Positions 12,201-23,463 are shown, counted from the stretch's first letter. The stretch is 60,000 nucleotides of DNA from Hydractinia symbiolongicarpus (GCF_029227915.1 NC_079888.1:4787001-4847000); one strand, 5' to 3'. Notes: generated by a model from the letters alone, not told the origin. Numbers and translations are program-made.

Positions 12201-14996
12201 CGACTCCAATTTAATTAGTTGTTCGGCGGGTAAAGTCGATAGTAGACGACAGTTGGTTGGTCGTCAAAATAAAAATAATTTTATCAAGAATGTATGGTTG
12301 GAACAACAAAAAAAAATAATAAAAATAACAATGGATGAGGGTGTTACGACAACCGTTTTTTTCTATGTATTTTTGCATAACACACAAAGTCTATATTTTT
12401 TAGTTGAGAAGGATAAATAATAATAATTTGTCTCACTAAAAAATATGTAGCTAGTTCTCAAGGTGAAACGGTAAAAATACTTGCATGCTCAAAAATTGTT
12501 TTTAAAAGTTATGCAGCAAGAATTTTTCTTGTAGTGTTTAAAAACTTATACAGCAAGTTATTCTTATCCTACTTAAAATAATAAAACAAACAATTTTAGT
12601 GTTCTTTTAATTTTTTTTCGCGCAGTTTTATAGGAAAATCTAATTTTAAGTGCAAATTCTTTTTCGGACTATGGTTGTTTAGTTGAGAATATTTAAAGTC
12701 TTCCGCAACGTTAAAATCATTTTTTTATAAATTCATAACGGAGGAGGGTGTGACGACAAGCGTATTCTATCTTGTTTTAATTATTTTTCCTAAATGGTAT
12801 TGACTGTATTACAGTTTAGCTAGCGTAATTTTAAACAAATATATTAATCACAACGAAGGAGGGTGTTACAACAATAAGCTGTCTTGTTTTTTGCTTTTAT
12901 TATAACTATTTTAGCGAAAGTAGCTAATTTTTATTATAAATCACATAAAGGAAGGTAAAATTCCTTATTCTAAAAATACTTCATCAGAATTTTTTATGCA
13001 CAAAAACATGGGCACTTAATGCACCTGATGATAAGGACCACATTATTTCAAACATAGACTGGAGAAAGGAATAATATCAAATGAAACAACAACTGTCATT
13101 TTAAGTTGGCTCTTTAAAGTGTTGACCTGAGCTTGCAGGGCTGTTTTAAAAACTATAACATAACTATAGATAGTTTGTGACACAGAAAACAATCAGACAA
13201 TTTTTTTTCACACTATCAGTTCTTTAGCAACTTTTAGTGCTAAAATTATCAAAAAAATAATCAACTTTGAGCGCTGGGCTTTAAACCTTAGTTGTTTGAT
13301 AAAATGTGCTGCATTTAAAACTTACTAACTCTCCAACAGATACAACTTGTAATTCTGCTTTCTCATCTTTTTCTTTCTCTTCTGAAGATGAACTATAAAC
13401 AATCAAAGAGAAAAAATTTTAAAAAAATATGGTCTGAATTTAAAGCAACAGCAAAGGTGGCATGAAGTTAAAAAGAAATTGACAAAAATCACCAATTTTT
13501 CTAATTTAAACTTTAATAAGTTTAAACTTGATACACTTTTTTTATAGTAAATTAATTAAAATTGTACAACATTTTTGTTTATATATTTCTACTACACCAT
13601 TTTGTACTTGAGAAAATCCACACTTTCTCTATGTTTGTGTGAAAAAAGAACAACAACAAAGTGTGCATCTTTTTATTTTCTGTTCTTACTTTGGTTTATT
13701 CAGAAGACGTTCCATCTGATAGTTTTTGGCCCTGTGGAAAGGACTTGTGTTTACTTCAGTCATTTTTCAAAACAGATTTCTACTGCTGTGCTTACTAGAG
13801 TTTTGAAATATATTTGAAGTTGTGCAGTCAAATAAAAAGTGAACTTTCAAATTTAAATAATTCATGTGCAAACATACAAAACAATGTATTCATGTTAAAC
13901 ACAATAACATTAACGTATGCATAAAATTTTTTAAATAAGTTTAAATCATTTATGTAAACAATAGAAAAAAAATATAGAAATCCTCATTTTTATAGTAAAA
14001 AATCCTCATTTATACAGCTGACAAAAAATATCTAATGTTCTGAAAAACTTGAACTTTGGTAAAATCTGCTACTCTAGTATTTGAGAATTTTTCTTATTAA
14101 AATTGCACCCTTATAAGAAAATATATGACACATTTGCCTGCAATGAAAAAAAGTGAATTAATTAAAAAGACTTATAAAAATCTAACAAATACAATTTTTG
14201 GACCCAAAAGTATACACTTCAAATGTTTGAAATTTTTATTACCCAAAAGTTTATTATATTATTTAAATTCCGTAACATTTAAACTGACTTTTCCAGTTAC
14301 TAGTATCCAAATTATCTTTTAGAATCAAAACAAATTTCCCAATCATGGATGGCTATGATTCACAGCAAAATCTCTGAAGCTGTCTATCAATGACGAATAT
14401 ATAAACAATATGAACACATATTATTTGTTTTAATTTGTTAACCTTTAGTGTTTTATCGTTTGTTGTTTTATAATGCAAGAAAAATTTCTTTGACAGCAAA
14501 TAAACACTTTCATAGTGGCATATGTTGTTGACTTAAAAAGCATGCCCTATATAAATAGACCCTGCTTTTATTTACTTTTTAAACTTCTCAGAAATATCTG
14601 ACCTGTAGAATATATTGTTTATTATCTTATGAATATAAACAAACATTATAAAAATATGTACACAGTATGGCAAACAATCTCTACCGAGTAAGAAAATACC
14701 AGTCACAAAAATACAATTACTTCCATATTTAGCTAGCTTCTGGAGCTATGTACATAAATGACTGAGCTAGTTTTAAGTATTTTAAAGCAAATACCTAGTT
14801 AAATACGAACAGAAAGAAGAACAAATTTAACATAATTTAACATAGTAAAAAGGAAAATTAGCTTGCTATACCTTGAACCATTTTCTCTCTCATCTTCTAG
14901 TTCTGTGTTTTTATAAGCTTTGTTGTTGTATCCAACGTCAACAGTGTCAAGAGGCACACCATTTTTTTCTTTTCCATTAACTTGATATTCTGGCAT
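234..14996 (-). CDS. ABCB1-like: P-glycoprotein-like full ABC transporter (ABCB subfamily), 19 exons, 3' end outside window
   Basis: Membrane ATP-driven exporter with the order TMD1-NBD1-TMD2-NBD2. The exons, in transcript order on the minus strand, are 14872-14996, 13326-13392, 10952-11313, 9531-9702, 9230-9354, 8776-8892, 7328-7604, 6314-6439, 5830-6033, 5545-5715, 5011-5245, 4426-4571, 4131-4292, 3627-3734, 3162-3323, 2621-2824, 1916-2157, 1319-1472 and 234-431. All have GT-AG borders and phases that agree, giving 1,119 codons. NBD1 has Walker [10 protein letters not shown] (about residues 434-442), signature LSGGQ (about 538-542), Walker B ILLLDE and an AHRLST H-loop. An acidic/basic linker follows (exons 11-12). 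TMD2 spans exons 13-18. NBD2 Walker [10 protein letters not shown] is in exon 19. The remaining 130-160 residues expected for the family lie left of the window. The start is the ATG of [12 protein letters not shown] at 14996. Human ABCB1 is about 1,280 residues. Which ABCB paralogue this is cannot be decided here. The exon 15 donor (GTTCGT) is weak. Confidence 0.93.
2388..2443 (-). repeat. Duplicated fragment of ABCB exon 17 inside the neighbouring intron
   Basis: These 56 bases match 2060-2115 (inside exon 17) with a single difference (C at 2427 against T at 2099) and lie 273 bp away in the upstream intron, in the same orientation. There are no splice sites around the copy, so it is a non-functional partial exon duplication. 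Confidence 0.9.
6440..7327. other. ABCB intron, 0.9 kb
   Basis: AT-rich intron between exons 7 and 8 of the transporter. No coding or structured repeat was recognised. Confidence 0.5.
7605..8775. other. ABCB intron with SINE-like repeat debris
   Basis: The stretch 7800-8340 contains a GGCCCGTGG-AAAA-CC motif, a CAGGCAG-rich run and several GACGTCA motifs. These resemble the repeat at 18605-18725 and look like old interspersed repeat sequence. A long near-palindrome lies at 8697-8759. Confidence 0.4.
8697..8759. repeat. 63-bp near-perfect palindrome in an ABCB intron
   Basis: Two 31-bp arms (TACAACACTTGC...CACTATA and its complement) are separated by one A, with one G/A difference between the arms. 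It starts 17 bases beyond the exon 6 donor. The arms are too tightly closed for an ordinary microRNA precursor. A collapsed MITE or a snap-back duplication are possible origins. Confidence 0.9.
9791..10260. mobile_element. MITE with GTAAATC-TCGATTAAG termini and repeated AATAAGCGC motifs
   Basis: The left end TACCGTAAATCTTCGATTAA and the right end (complement TACTGTAAATCCTCGATTAG) form imperfect terminal inverted repeats about 470 bp apart. Variants of GATTAAGCGC/AATAAGCGC recur just inside both ends. There is no transposase reading frame. It sits in the ABCB intron between exons 3 and 4. A fragment with the related AATAACGCCCC motif occurs at about 48455-48535 in UPF2. Confidence 0.65.
12060..12150 (-). 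repeat. tRNA-derived SINE head
   Basis: On the minus strand a tRNA-like segment runs from about 12145 to 12065. It has a GGTTAAT D-loop-like stretch and the box B sequence GGGTTCGAATGC. The acceptor stem does not pair well and a T-rich tail follows, so this is a SINE or tRNA pseudogene in an ABCB intron and not a functional tRNA. Confidence 0.55.
12220..12960 (-). repeat. Repeat family with GTCGTAACACCCTCC core, copy A
   Basis: Minus-strand copy of a repeat also present at 39720-41965 and 43455-43860. Three sub-repeats carry the core (complement GGAGGGTGTTACGAC) near 12345, 12748 and 12855. They alternate with AT-rich segments containing AGCAAG-TTATAC pieces. The end at about 12225, read as CTACTATCGACTT, matches the 41950-41965 end of copy B. 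It lies in the 2.0-kb ABCB intron. There is no reading frame and the transposon class is unknown. Confidence 0.75.
13393..14871. other. First ABCB intron, 1.5 kb
   Basis: Very AT-rich intron between exons 1 and 2. No gene or definable repeat was seen. Confidence 0.5.
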
Positions 14997-15942
14997 GTTA
15001 ATCTTATTTAAATATATCTAATGAAAACATAAGTTTGCAGCTAGCTAGCCAGCTAGCATTGCATTGGTGCAGGCGTGTACGGTTGACGGTGTACACTAGA
15101 GAGACCATGCAAGTAGGACGCATGTAGCTAGTAGGCTAATACTACAACTATGGCTTACTAGCTATAGCTAATAACTCGTAACATAACTACTTTGACGAAG
15201 AAATTAAGACCTATCGGGAAGAGATAAAATAGGACGATTTGTTAAACTGCAGCTATGTTTAAGAAAAGTAAGAAAATATCAATGTCCTCCCATGTTTCCT
15301 TTTTATTCGTTTACATGCTTCCCGCCCTACCGCCATGCACAATTAAAACAAACAAAATGGTGCAAATGAGATACGAAATCAAGATGCAAAGGTGGTCCAT
15401 TGTTTTGGTAGTTTTAAACACTCACCAAAATCCAATACTTAAAACTTAATGTTGATAACTTAACTTTAAACTTCCTTTTTCAACGTTTATTATTAATTTC
15501 ATATCACAATTTTTATACAATAATAAAGGATGTTGCTATTTTCTATAGTAAACTATAGCTGAATCGCCTTCTTCTGTTTACTCTCAAAAAAAAGCCGTAA
15601 CCATCCAACAGAATAGGATCTTTAATAAAAACAGTAACTGTTAATAATAACTAGCCTGTCTGTCTCTTTTAATTGCCAACACCAAACTAGCACAAACTAA
15701 AAGACACTACCATTTCTTTACGAGTTTCCAATTAAAATATTTTCACATTAATTTTGAATTTCTTGCTTACAATGCAGAAATTGCATCAAGCGCATGCAAT
15801 AATAAACAAGTTTAATTTTACGGCCATTGCATTTAAATATTTTTAATTAACTAAGAAATGGTATTTCAATTATGGATAGTAATGTTTTAATTATGCATAA
15901 TACAAAAAGTGGAATCTTGTTTGTTCAATTAAATACAAAATA
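14997..15942. other. Upstream region of the ABCB gene
   Basis: This is the 5' flank and presumed promoter of the transporter. A TAGCTAGC-rich stretch lies at 15035-15180. No certain TATA box or other promoter element was recognised, and no coding sequence was seen. Confidence 0.35.
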
Positions 15943-16533
15943 CAGTGGAATCTCACTAAAGCGGACATGGTCTAAAGCGGATACCTCTATATAACGGACA
16001 CTATTCCTTGGAACGGACTGATTTCAAGTCAAACTCTCAGAAGAAAATCTCTATAGGACGGACAGTTATCAGGCGGACATTTTATAAAACGGACACTTTT
16101 TTTCGCACCAAATGACATTTTCCCTTGAAAAAGCTCTGTGTAAAGCGGACACATGAAAATAGAATCAGGTCAAGACATCATGTCATCAGTTACGAAAAAA
16201 GTGAAGGATCTCCAAATATCAAAAATAAAGCAAACTTCAATCCGAGATTTCTTCGAGTAGATTATAAAATACAATGTATTTGTAAGTTGATATTTGTTTT
16301 TGTTTGTAAAACAGTAGAGCGTATGAATAATACAAGTTCACACTCATCAAATTATATGTCTCATTTACTTGATTTAAAAGGAATAGAACAAGTAAAAAAC
16401 AAAAAAAAGTTATGTTTTCGGCAAAATTTTGCTCTAAAAGTGATACTTCGATACAATCTCTATAAAGCGGACGCCTCTATAAGACGGATACTTTTTTGGC
16501 ACTAATAGTGTCCGCTGCAGAGAGATTCCACTG
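15943..16533. mobile_element. pogo/Tigger-like MITE
   Basis: A 591-bp element with CAGTGGAATCTC at the left and GAGATTCCACTG at the right, flanked by TA on both sides (15941-15942 and 16534-16535). Both ends carry repeated CTCTATAAAGCGGACA motifs. Termini and TA target are typical of pogo/Tigger members of the Tc1/mariner superfamily. No transposase is present. Confidence 0.85.
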
Positions 16534-16559
16534 TATAATGTAATTCTATAAGAATACAT

Positions 16560-17325
16560 TAAAAACGAAAATTTTCGGACAGAAAAACTTTCGGATTTTT
16601 TTTGTCTGAAAATTTTTCCATCCGAAATTTGTGTCTTCCGAAAGTTTTTTTGTCCGAAAATTTCGTTTTTTTCCTAATTTTTGAAAAAGGACCAGTGCAT
16701 AGAAATTATATATAGGGTAATCAGAAAAGGAAAAAGGCTCTATCTAAAAAGTTGGATCCTAAAGACACTTTTTTAGATCTTGATTGAATATATGTATAAA
16801 TGCTTTTAGCATTCTATTTGTGTCATTTCCCATAATCATAACTTTTGAAATTTGGTTTGAATTCGTTCAAAAGACTAACCTATACGTTTTTTGACTTTAT
16901 AAATTTTGTCCGCTGAAACAAAAATTTTAGTTTTTAATGTAATTAAAAATGTGAGTTTCAGAAAGTTCATTTTGCGCTATAAGGAGAATGCAGGAGCGCT
17001 TGAAGTCTAGTCAAAGACCTTTTAATGTGATAATTCACATTAAAAGTAAAAGTTATCAGATAAAAATAGAGGTTAAGGCGTTTTAGTCCATCCAGCACCC
17101 TTTTTTTCCATGTCCCAACCTTTGACTTTGGTTTATGTAATCCCAGCCTGAATGAGGTACATACAGTTTAAACTTGGTTATGCTTCGACATACCTGTATT
17201 GGTTCCAATAACAAAAAAACCTATACATTTTTTGACTCTATAAATCCTGTCCGAAAATATTTCCGCTGAAATAAAAAATTTTATCTGAAAGTTTTTCGGC
17301 CGAAGTTTTTCCGTTTTTATATGGA
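16560..17325. repeat. Foldback-type repeat with CGAAAATTTTCGGAC arms
   Basis: AAAACGAAAATTTTCGGACA at the left is followed, within 110 bp, by its approximate complement GTCCGAAAATTTCGTTTT, a large stem. A second set of CTGAAA/CCGAAG arms ending in CCGTTTTTATATGG lies at 17225-17325. This could be one element of about 765 bp or two nested pieces. Confidence 0.45.
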
Positions 17326-17814
17326 TAATGTTTTTCATTCTCTGTTATCAATGGCACAAAAATCTTCGTCCATATTTTTTGCGAGCGCTAAATAAATAAA
17401 AATCTCGCCTTATGTTGATTTGCTTTATAATTACTATAAATTTTGTATTTACAAATGGACTTAATTTAATAAAACGTGGTATTATCTTCGTCACAATAAA
17501 AAAACACTTATGAAAACATCTGTCGTAATCTAATTTAAAACTTGCAAACCCATTAAAGATTGAATTTAAAATTACTTTAATTATTTTTTAAATGATGGAA
17601 TGTTCTATAGCTGATGCAGCACATCTAATAATTAAGCATTAATGCCATTATTTAAGCCCCATTAAAAACTTGGCGACTGACCTGCAAAGTAGACAGTCCG
17701 ATGATATCCGTATTTTTCATTCTTCAATGTTTCACCGGATCGGACCTCCGGCGAGAATAATCCATGTAACTCATATTTAAGAAAAAGTACTTTGTTCATC
17801 ACTAACATACTGTC

Positions 17815-17880
17815 TGACAGTTAGCAGGATTCGATTCGCCGCACACTTACCCACTACACTACGTGCAGAAGTATATTAGT
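17815..17880 (-). repeat. tRNA-related SINE head
   Basis: Read on the minus strand: GTAGTGTAGTGGGTAAG (box A-like) followed by GAATCGAATCCTGC (box B-like). The spacing is short and the arms pair poorly, so this is a SINE remnant and not a tRNA gene. Confidence 0.5.
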
Positions 17881-18604
17881 TTATCCGGATGGTGTACGTA
17901 TAGGTTTTTTTTATAATATATGTTTTTTAATAAACAATTGCTAAAAATATGCTTAGGTATGGCAAAAAAAATTATTGAAATATGCTTATGAAAACACATG
18001 ATCAGACTTAAAATGCTTATTTGAAAAAAAAATATTGCATTTGAATTTTAAACATCAGTAATTACAATTTAAATCTCACTACATACTAGTTAATTCAAAC
18101 ATAAAGAATAAAAAAAAAAAACTGCTCACGAAACAAAAAACACAAAAACTTTACAACATTTTCTTAGGCTTCAAATAATACTTAGCATATCCTTAAAAAA
18201 ATGACCAAATTTAAGCCTACGGAAGGTTATAAATGTCATGCTAATAAAAAAAATGTGTAGCATTATTAACCTTTTTCCATATTTATTAAAAATCACCCAA
18301 GAGCCCTGGGGACGAGATTGTATATCACCCCGCATTTTTGGAAAGTGTAGGATGATCTACTCAACATAAAAAATTGCTCTTGTAATTAATGTTAAAACAG
18401 CATATTTGCTGTGACGTCATCAGACGTACGAAAGGGTGTCTGAACTTCAGGTATGGAAATTGAATGTAGGGAATAATGAAAAAGTAATTATAGCAAAAAG
18501 TATGGCAACAACACAAAGGTTATCTTGACAAGAAACAAATAATAGTAATGTTATATAGTCGAAATAGCAAAATTTAAATGTCTCATATAAATGACAGTGA
18601 TTTA

Positions 18605-18725
18605 TGACATACTAGTCGTTAGCCCGCGGAAAAATCCACAGGTTCGCCCGTCGCAGGTAAGCTACCATTTTGCGTGACAGACAGACAGACGGACGGACGT
18701 ATACGGGCATTATAATACAGATGTA
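18605..18725. repeat. Interspersed repeat with CAGACAGACGGACGG run
   Basis: Contains ACTAGTCGTTAGCCCGCGG, a short inverted repeat (GGAAAAATCC) and a GACAGACAGACGGACGGACG run, ending ATTATAATACAGAT. A related start (ACTAGTCGTTAG) occurs at about 1551 and a related end near 59915. It lies 100 bp outside the Polinton and is not part of it. Confidence 0.5.
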
Positions 18726-18822
18726 GGTAAGTTTATGAAATTAAAAACGGGGAGAGGAACTATGGCTTATGAAGGAAGATGCAGATTATTTGGATGATAT
18801 ACTACAGATGGGAAAGAGCATA

Positions 18823-18827
18823 TAGAT
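18823..18827. repeat. Left target-site duplication of the Polinton
   Basis: TAGAT immediately before the AGAGATAGG terminus. The same TAGAT follows the right terminus at 34982-34986. Polintons usually make 6-bp duplications. A 6-bp TAGATA reading (18823-18828 and 34982-34987) is possible if the outermost A belongs to the target. Confidence 0.8.
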
Positions 18828-19070
18828 AGAGATAGGAAAAGGCGGATGTTAGCACAGACCCGTTAGCACTTTACCATTCCACGTCAAATTATGGATCATC
18901 CCCGTTAAATAAACGATAGAAGAGTCCATAAAATCCATGAGCACTTTACCACTTTACGTTAAATTATAGAGCATGCCCTATAATATCTGTCCAAAACCCC
19001 CTCCATCCCCCACCCCCTCCCCGTCCCATGGGTCCCTCCCCACCCTCCCCTGTTGTGTCCTATAAATTAT
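18828..19070 (+). repeat. Left terminal inverted repeat of the Polinton
   Basis: 243 bp matching the complement of 34739-34981 over nearly its whole length, with one diverged patch (about 18858-18880). It contains a C-rich tract (18997-19050) whose complement has many runs of three or more G. The polB stop codon (19060-19062) lies inside this repeat. Confidence 0.95.
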
Positions 19071-22000
19071 AGTGATATGTGTTTCTATAATGACCTCTAG
19101 CTAGTGTGGTGATACCATCTCCAGAAATTATGCGTTTATCATCATCAGCATTGAGCGCCAGTTTATTTGTTTTTATCGTGTGGACATCATGCTTAATAGA
19201 TCGAAATGTCATTTGGGTTCTGTAAATGTTCTCACCCTCAAACAGGCATCTCTTATAATCAGCGAAACCTATGGTCTCCCTTACCACACATTTCTTCACC
19301 CCCTTACACCTCTTATCCTCCTTACCACATAGTTGTTTGTATGCATAGGTCTTAGCTCTTAGGGCTACAAACTCAGTCATCACCTTACCACCTAACTCGT
19401 CCTTCATCAGCCCAATGATCTTTTTATTCAAACCTAATGGTAGAGGTCTACCATCTTCCTTATCATACCCCGATGTGTCAAATCTCTCAGACACATCATC
19501 AGCGATATCCTTGTAGAAATCGCCCGTTTTTATGTGGTATACGAATGAATCAGTATCCATATAGCAAAGTTTCACATCATCACCATATTTCGGTCTCATA
19601 TAGTCATAGTGAAACTCGTACATAATCATCTTAGACATGTCCAGAATTGCCAGTCCTAGGTAGATTGGTTTATTCATTTTGATCTTGATCTTGGACATCT
19701 CTACACCCATCAGTGTTTCCGAGAACCATGTGCTACCCTTGATGTTTGGCTTCATCACCAGCTTCTCATACTGTTCCTTCTTCGTAGACAAGCGTATGTC
19801 TTTGTGTTTACGCTGATTCTCCATTGTCTTACCAAAGAACGAATTGTTCATCAGCTTGAAAAAATCCTTCTCAAAGTCATTCTTCGACTCCGTGCGCAGC
19901 TGTGTATTGAAGTCTATATACGACTTCAGCCACGCACTCTGATTAAATCTCAAGACTCTATGAACCTTATCAAGAACAATACCGTGATTCAAAGCCTGAG
20001 CAAGCGCACGGATATGGATGATGTAGTTTGTCTTGCTCTAAAGACATGGTGTCAGCTTCTCGACCCCATTGATAACCTTCCTCTCGGGCATGAAAAGAAG
20101 GTCGTTATGAGAATCATGAAGCTCCCGTGGATAGCTAACATCAACCTCAAGGATGTACCCCTTTTTACCGTTTTCCACAGCTAATCGTGAAATCAGTTCG
20201 GGTGTAAAATCAGAAACCATTATCTTTCCCGTCCTAGGAGAGTTTACCACACGATTGAAAGTGTTGGTTACAGGATCGTGAACAACTTTTCCACTATTAA
20301 TAAGACCTTGGAGAAGTGCGTTTCTAAGAGTTGGTGTAGGTCTCGAGGGTATCGGTGCTGGTACAGGTTCGGGCAATTTACTAACGTCATCAACCCACTC
20401 AAACCCTCCGGTGGGCATTTTCTGTATCATGGCCCATCCATACAGATTGTTAGCATCAAGATACTGCAGATAGGTTGTATCTTCCGAAGTATTATACATA
20501 TCGCCCATATATGGATTGTTAGCCTTGGCGTGGCGGTGGACAGCTTGACACAATCCACCCTTAATACCGCTTTCAATGAACGTGACCATCTCAATATCAG
20601 ACAATAGATCTAGACTAACCCCGGTCTTTTTCAGACATGCTTGCCAAGTTAATCCAGGAGTTGTGTAAAAATGCGCTGGATCTAGTTTGTAGTATCTCAA
20701 ACACGTCTCTCTGAATGTCTCAAACACACCGGCGAGCAATAGAACATCTGTATTGAGATAGATGTCATGATATTCACCTAGATCCTTAATATCAAAGGCT
20801 TTCCAAACCTTCTGAGCATGCTCATAGTCAGCATCACTGATGTGACTCATGTTAAGCTCGCTATAAAAGTCATCCTTTGACGGGAGCTCAGTTTCATTAA
20901 ACCTATCGAATGAGTTAACATACTCATATGGGTATACACCTTTTCTCAACAGCAACCTGAACTGCTCATCGTTTCCCGTGTGCATATTACGGAACTTTTC
21001 AAGTAAACTCTGCTTATCAAGATTTCTATTGCAACCGACATCACATTCACCACATTTTCCGTGAGCAATATAGTTTTCATCAATATATTCAAACGAGCAG
21101 CCAGAGTTACACTCATCACATCTCATGTTGTTAACACCCGCGAGATTCGCACTAAAATTGTTCAAGCCGCTTGACATAAATCTAAACGAATCTATGAATC
21201 TTAGCTTTATCTTTTTGTCCTTAGTTTCACCATTTTTGTTAATATATTCACCAACCTTAACATCGGTCGAGAAAGAGATATATTTCTCCTTATTCTCTGC
21301 GATTACACCCATACCATCCTCTCCGTACTTCCTTGCAAGCTCCTTAATGAATAAATGCGCATCATATCCGCTCAGATTGTGGAATACAACCGGAATATAA
21401 TTAGGAACCTTGTAACGCAGATTACATTCCTGATGGGCGGATCCGCGAAACTTACCAGTGAAATGACAGTGATCCCTAACCTTGATGTCATCATCACCAT
21501 CAAATTCCTTCATACAAATGTGGCAAACCTCGGATCTATTGAAACCGTCACGCTCCTCATCCGTCAGTGGATCCATTTCTTTCTGAGGAAACATGTTATA
21601 TAACCTTTCAGCCTCGGAAACCACATGATCCACAAAGCGAGGAACACAGTCCTCACCACGGTAAAGATTAAGAGGGTTGGGAACTTCACCATGAGCATAT
21701 TTACTATAACAACAAAATCCGGTTGGGACATGTTTACCAACTTTCTCGGTTGATGATCCGCCTTTTCTCTCATCCTCGGGCAATTCTTGTGTAAAACCTT
21801 CGAAATCGGCATAAATGATGAATGGAACCTTGAGCTGAAACTTACCATCGGTGAAGGTTAAGGTGCTACCCTCCTTAGGGAGTTGAATCTTAGCGGCATC
21901 GTTATTCTTGCAATACTCAAAGTGCTCATCCCTTTTCTGTTCGCTTGGAAAACCAGAGAGACAATTCAAGCAATAATACTCCTTATTTTTATGCTTTGAG

Positions 22001-23352
22001 TTGGCCTTGCTCAGGACACCGCTCAAGTTCTTAACAGCGATATAATGTCTCTTATCCCCATCACACAGTAAAAACAAAACAACTGTCTCCTTACGATCCA
22101 GATGCTTCGACTTGCGGCACATGTAGATACCTTCTCCCTCATCCTTTGTCAAAACATGCACAGCGACATCGGGGTTCCTTCTCTCAAACAAATCTATGTT
22201 ATTTAGCGCCATTGGGAAAGTTAGACCATCCCAGTTATACTTATCATGCTTCTTAAGAATTGAGATACGGTCAGGATTACTTTTGATCAGATTGTGGTTA
22301 AGCGCTGCGATAATAGCCCATCTGAAGCATTCATCATCCTCGTTATGAGGGTTAATCACAGATCGCTTTCCACTGAAATTCTTGGGTAGCGGTAGGTAAG
22401 AACTACCTCTGGTCAATTTTAGTTTGTGAAAATCTACATGCATATGTAGTATTTTATCAATTGTGAACCCGCTGGCGGGTAGAGCAGGGTTTTCAATCTG
22501 CTCGATTATCTTAGTACACATCCGATCGAAAACATCAGAAATGTCATCGTGGGCGTGCAGTATCTCCATATAGCTATTGAAAGCTTTATCAACATGTACA
22601 CACGTGACACCAGCCGAGCTGGTGTCCTCCCTTACCCACTTCACCCACAAGGTTGCCTGGGTCTTCAGCGACTTCTTTTGACCTAGCACGTCCCTCATTA
22701 GCCTCTTAATGATAGGTTGAATCTGTTTTAGAAAAACCTTGACATTCTTCTTCTTACCATCTGAGTTTATCTTGAAACGTTTGTAGGAACCCACAAACGC
22801 TTCTTCAATAGGGGTATAAGGATTTTCCTCTTTCACCTCTTCCTCCTCTTTCACCTCTTCCTCTCCACTGTCCTTATACAAACCCATGATCTTATCCTTC
22901 ATGGTTTTGAAAGCTTTTGTTGTTTTATCCTTAATAGCCTTAGGTACATGATTTATCAACCAGTCTTTCCATTCAATCAACTTGCTTTTCACCTGAGGTC
23001 TGGTTTTAATCATTTCTTCCTGCTCGAACATATCCATGTCCGTACCAGATCTCAAGGGTCTCGGTGCCGGTCTCGGTGCTGGTATGGGTCTAGATCCACC
23101 GGATCCTAGAAACGCCTCCAGAGATTTGTATCCCGGGTCTGGTACGGGTCTAGGCATCGGTATTGGTCTATTTGGTCTCGGCGCTGGTACTGGTCTGGTG
23201 GGTCTTGGCACGGGTACCGGTCTAACCGGTGCTGACACGGTAGTGGGTGTCAATAATTCGATCAGATCGGCCTTTCTGAGCCTTGAGTATCCATGTAGAC
23301 CTCGTTCTCTAGCGAGTTTTCTTAATTCAACAACGGTATTTCTCGAAGTCAT
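19060..23352 (-). CDS. polB: Protein-primed type B DNA polymerase, interrupted by one in-frame TAG
   Basis: Replicates the element. The first part (23352-20038, 1,104 codons) has an N-terminal SAP/Rho-N-like motif (residues 5-34), a Pro-Arg repeat (43-73), a Glu-rich stretch (164-176) and a region with DDECFRW (339-345). It continues with a C2H2-like finger (461-481), exonuclease I DFE (516-518), an HNH/endonuclease-VII-like HICM...DHCH insertion (610-630) and exonuclease II FHNLSGYDAH (657-666). A second Cys-rich cluster (745-774), exonuclease III Y..NTD (865-869) and polymerase motif A YLDANNLYG (964-972) follow. A TAG at 20038-20040 stops this frame. The same frame continues without shift to 19060 and carries motif B (KLMNNSFFGK) and motif C (YMDTDS). 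The gap between the two open stretches is a multiple of three. A nonsense mutation, a base-call error or stop-codon readthrough are all possible. Confidence 0.92.
20038..20040 (-). other. In-frame amber codon splitting polB
   Basis: The codon TAG lies between ...TPCL and the downstream palm-domain coding sequence, in the same frame. The following bases (AGC) do not match the best-known readthrough context (CAR YYA), so an inactivating mutation is favoured. Confidence 0.9.
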
Positions 23353-23376
23353 GCTTGTGTATGATATACGATTTTG
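23350..23376 (-). promoter_or_regulatory. Shared upstream box of polB (GTATATCATACACAAGC-ATG)
   Basis: Minus-strand CAAAATCGTATATCATACACAAGC immediately precedes the polB ATG. The same box precedes the genes starting at 23766 and 24489. It is likely a promoter or transcript-start element with a very short leader. The role is inferred. Confidence 0.65.
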
Positions 23377-23423
23377 AATCTTTAAGATGGTTTTATATAA
23401 TCATGAAACTATAAAAAGATTAA

Positions 23424-23447
23424 TTTGTTACTCGATCGAGTAACAAA
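23424..23447 (-). terminator. 24-bp perfect palindrome, 3' end of the 100-aa gene
   Basis: Arm TTTGTTACTCGA with its exact complement, no spacer, ending 17 nt beyond the stop of the 23464-23766 gene. An identical palindrome at the same 17-nt distance follows the 168-aa gene. Probably a transcript 3'-end signal (inference). Confidence 0.7.
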
Positions 23448-23463
23448 GATCCATGTGATCACA

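Noticed and set aside
16125-16505. 126-codon frame inside the pogo-like MITE
   Set aside because: It begins at a non-ATG codon, is made of the MITE's own repeated motifs, and shows no transposase catalytic pattern.
23036-23377. 113-codon plus-strand frame opposite the PolB N-terminus
   Set aside because: A Gly/Leu-rich mirror image of the Pro-Arg repeat of PolB; it has no support of its own.
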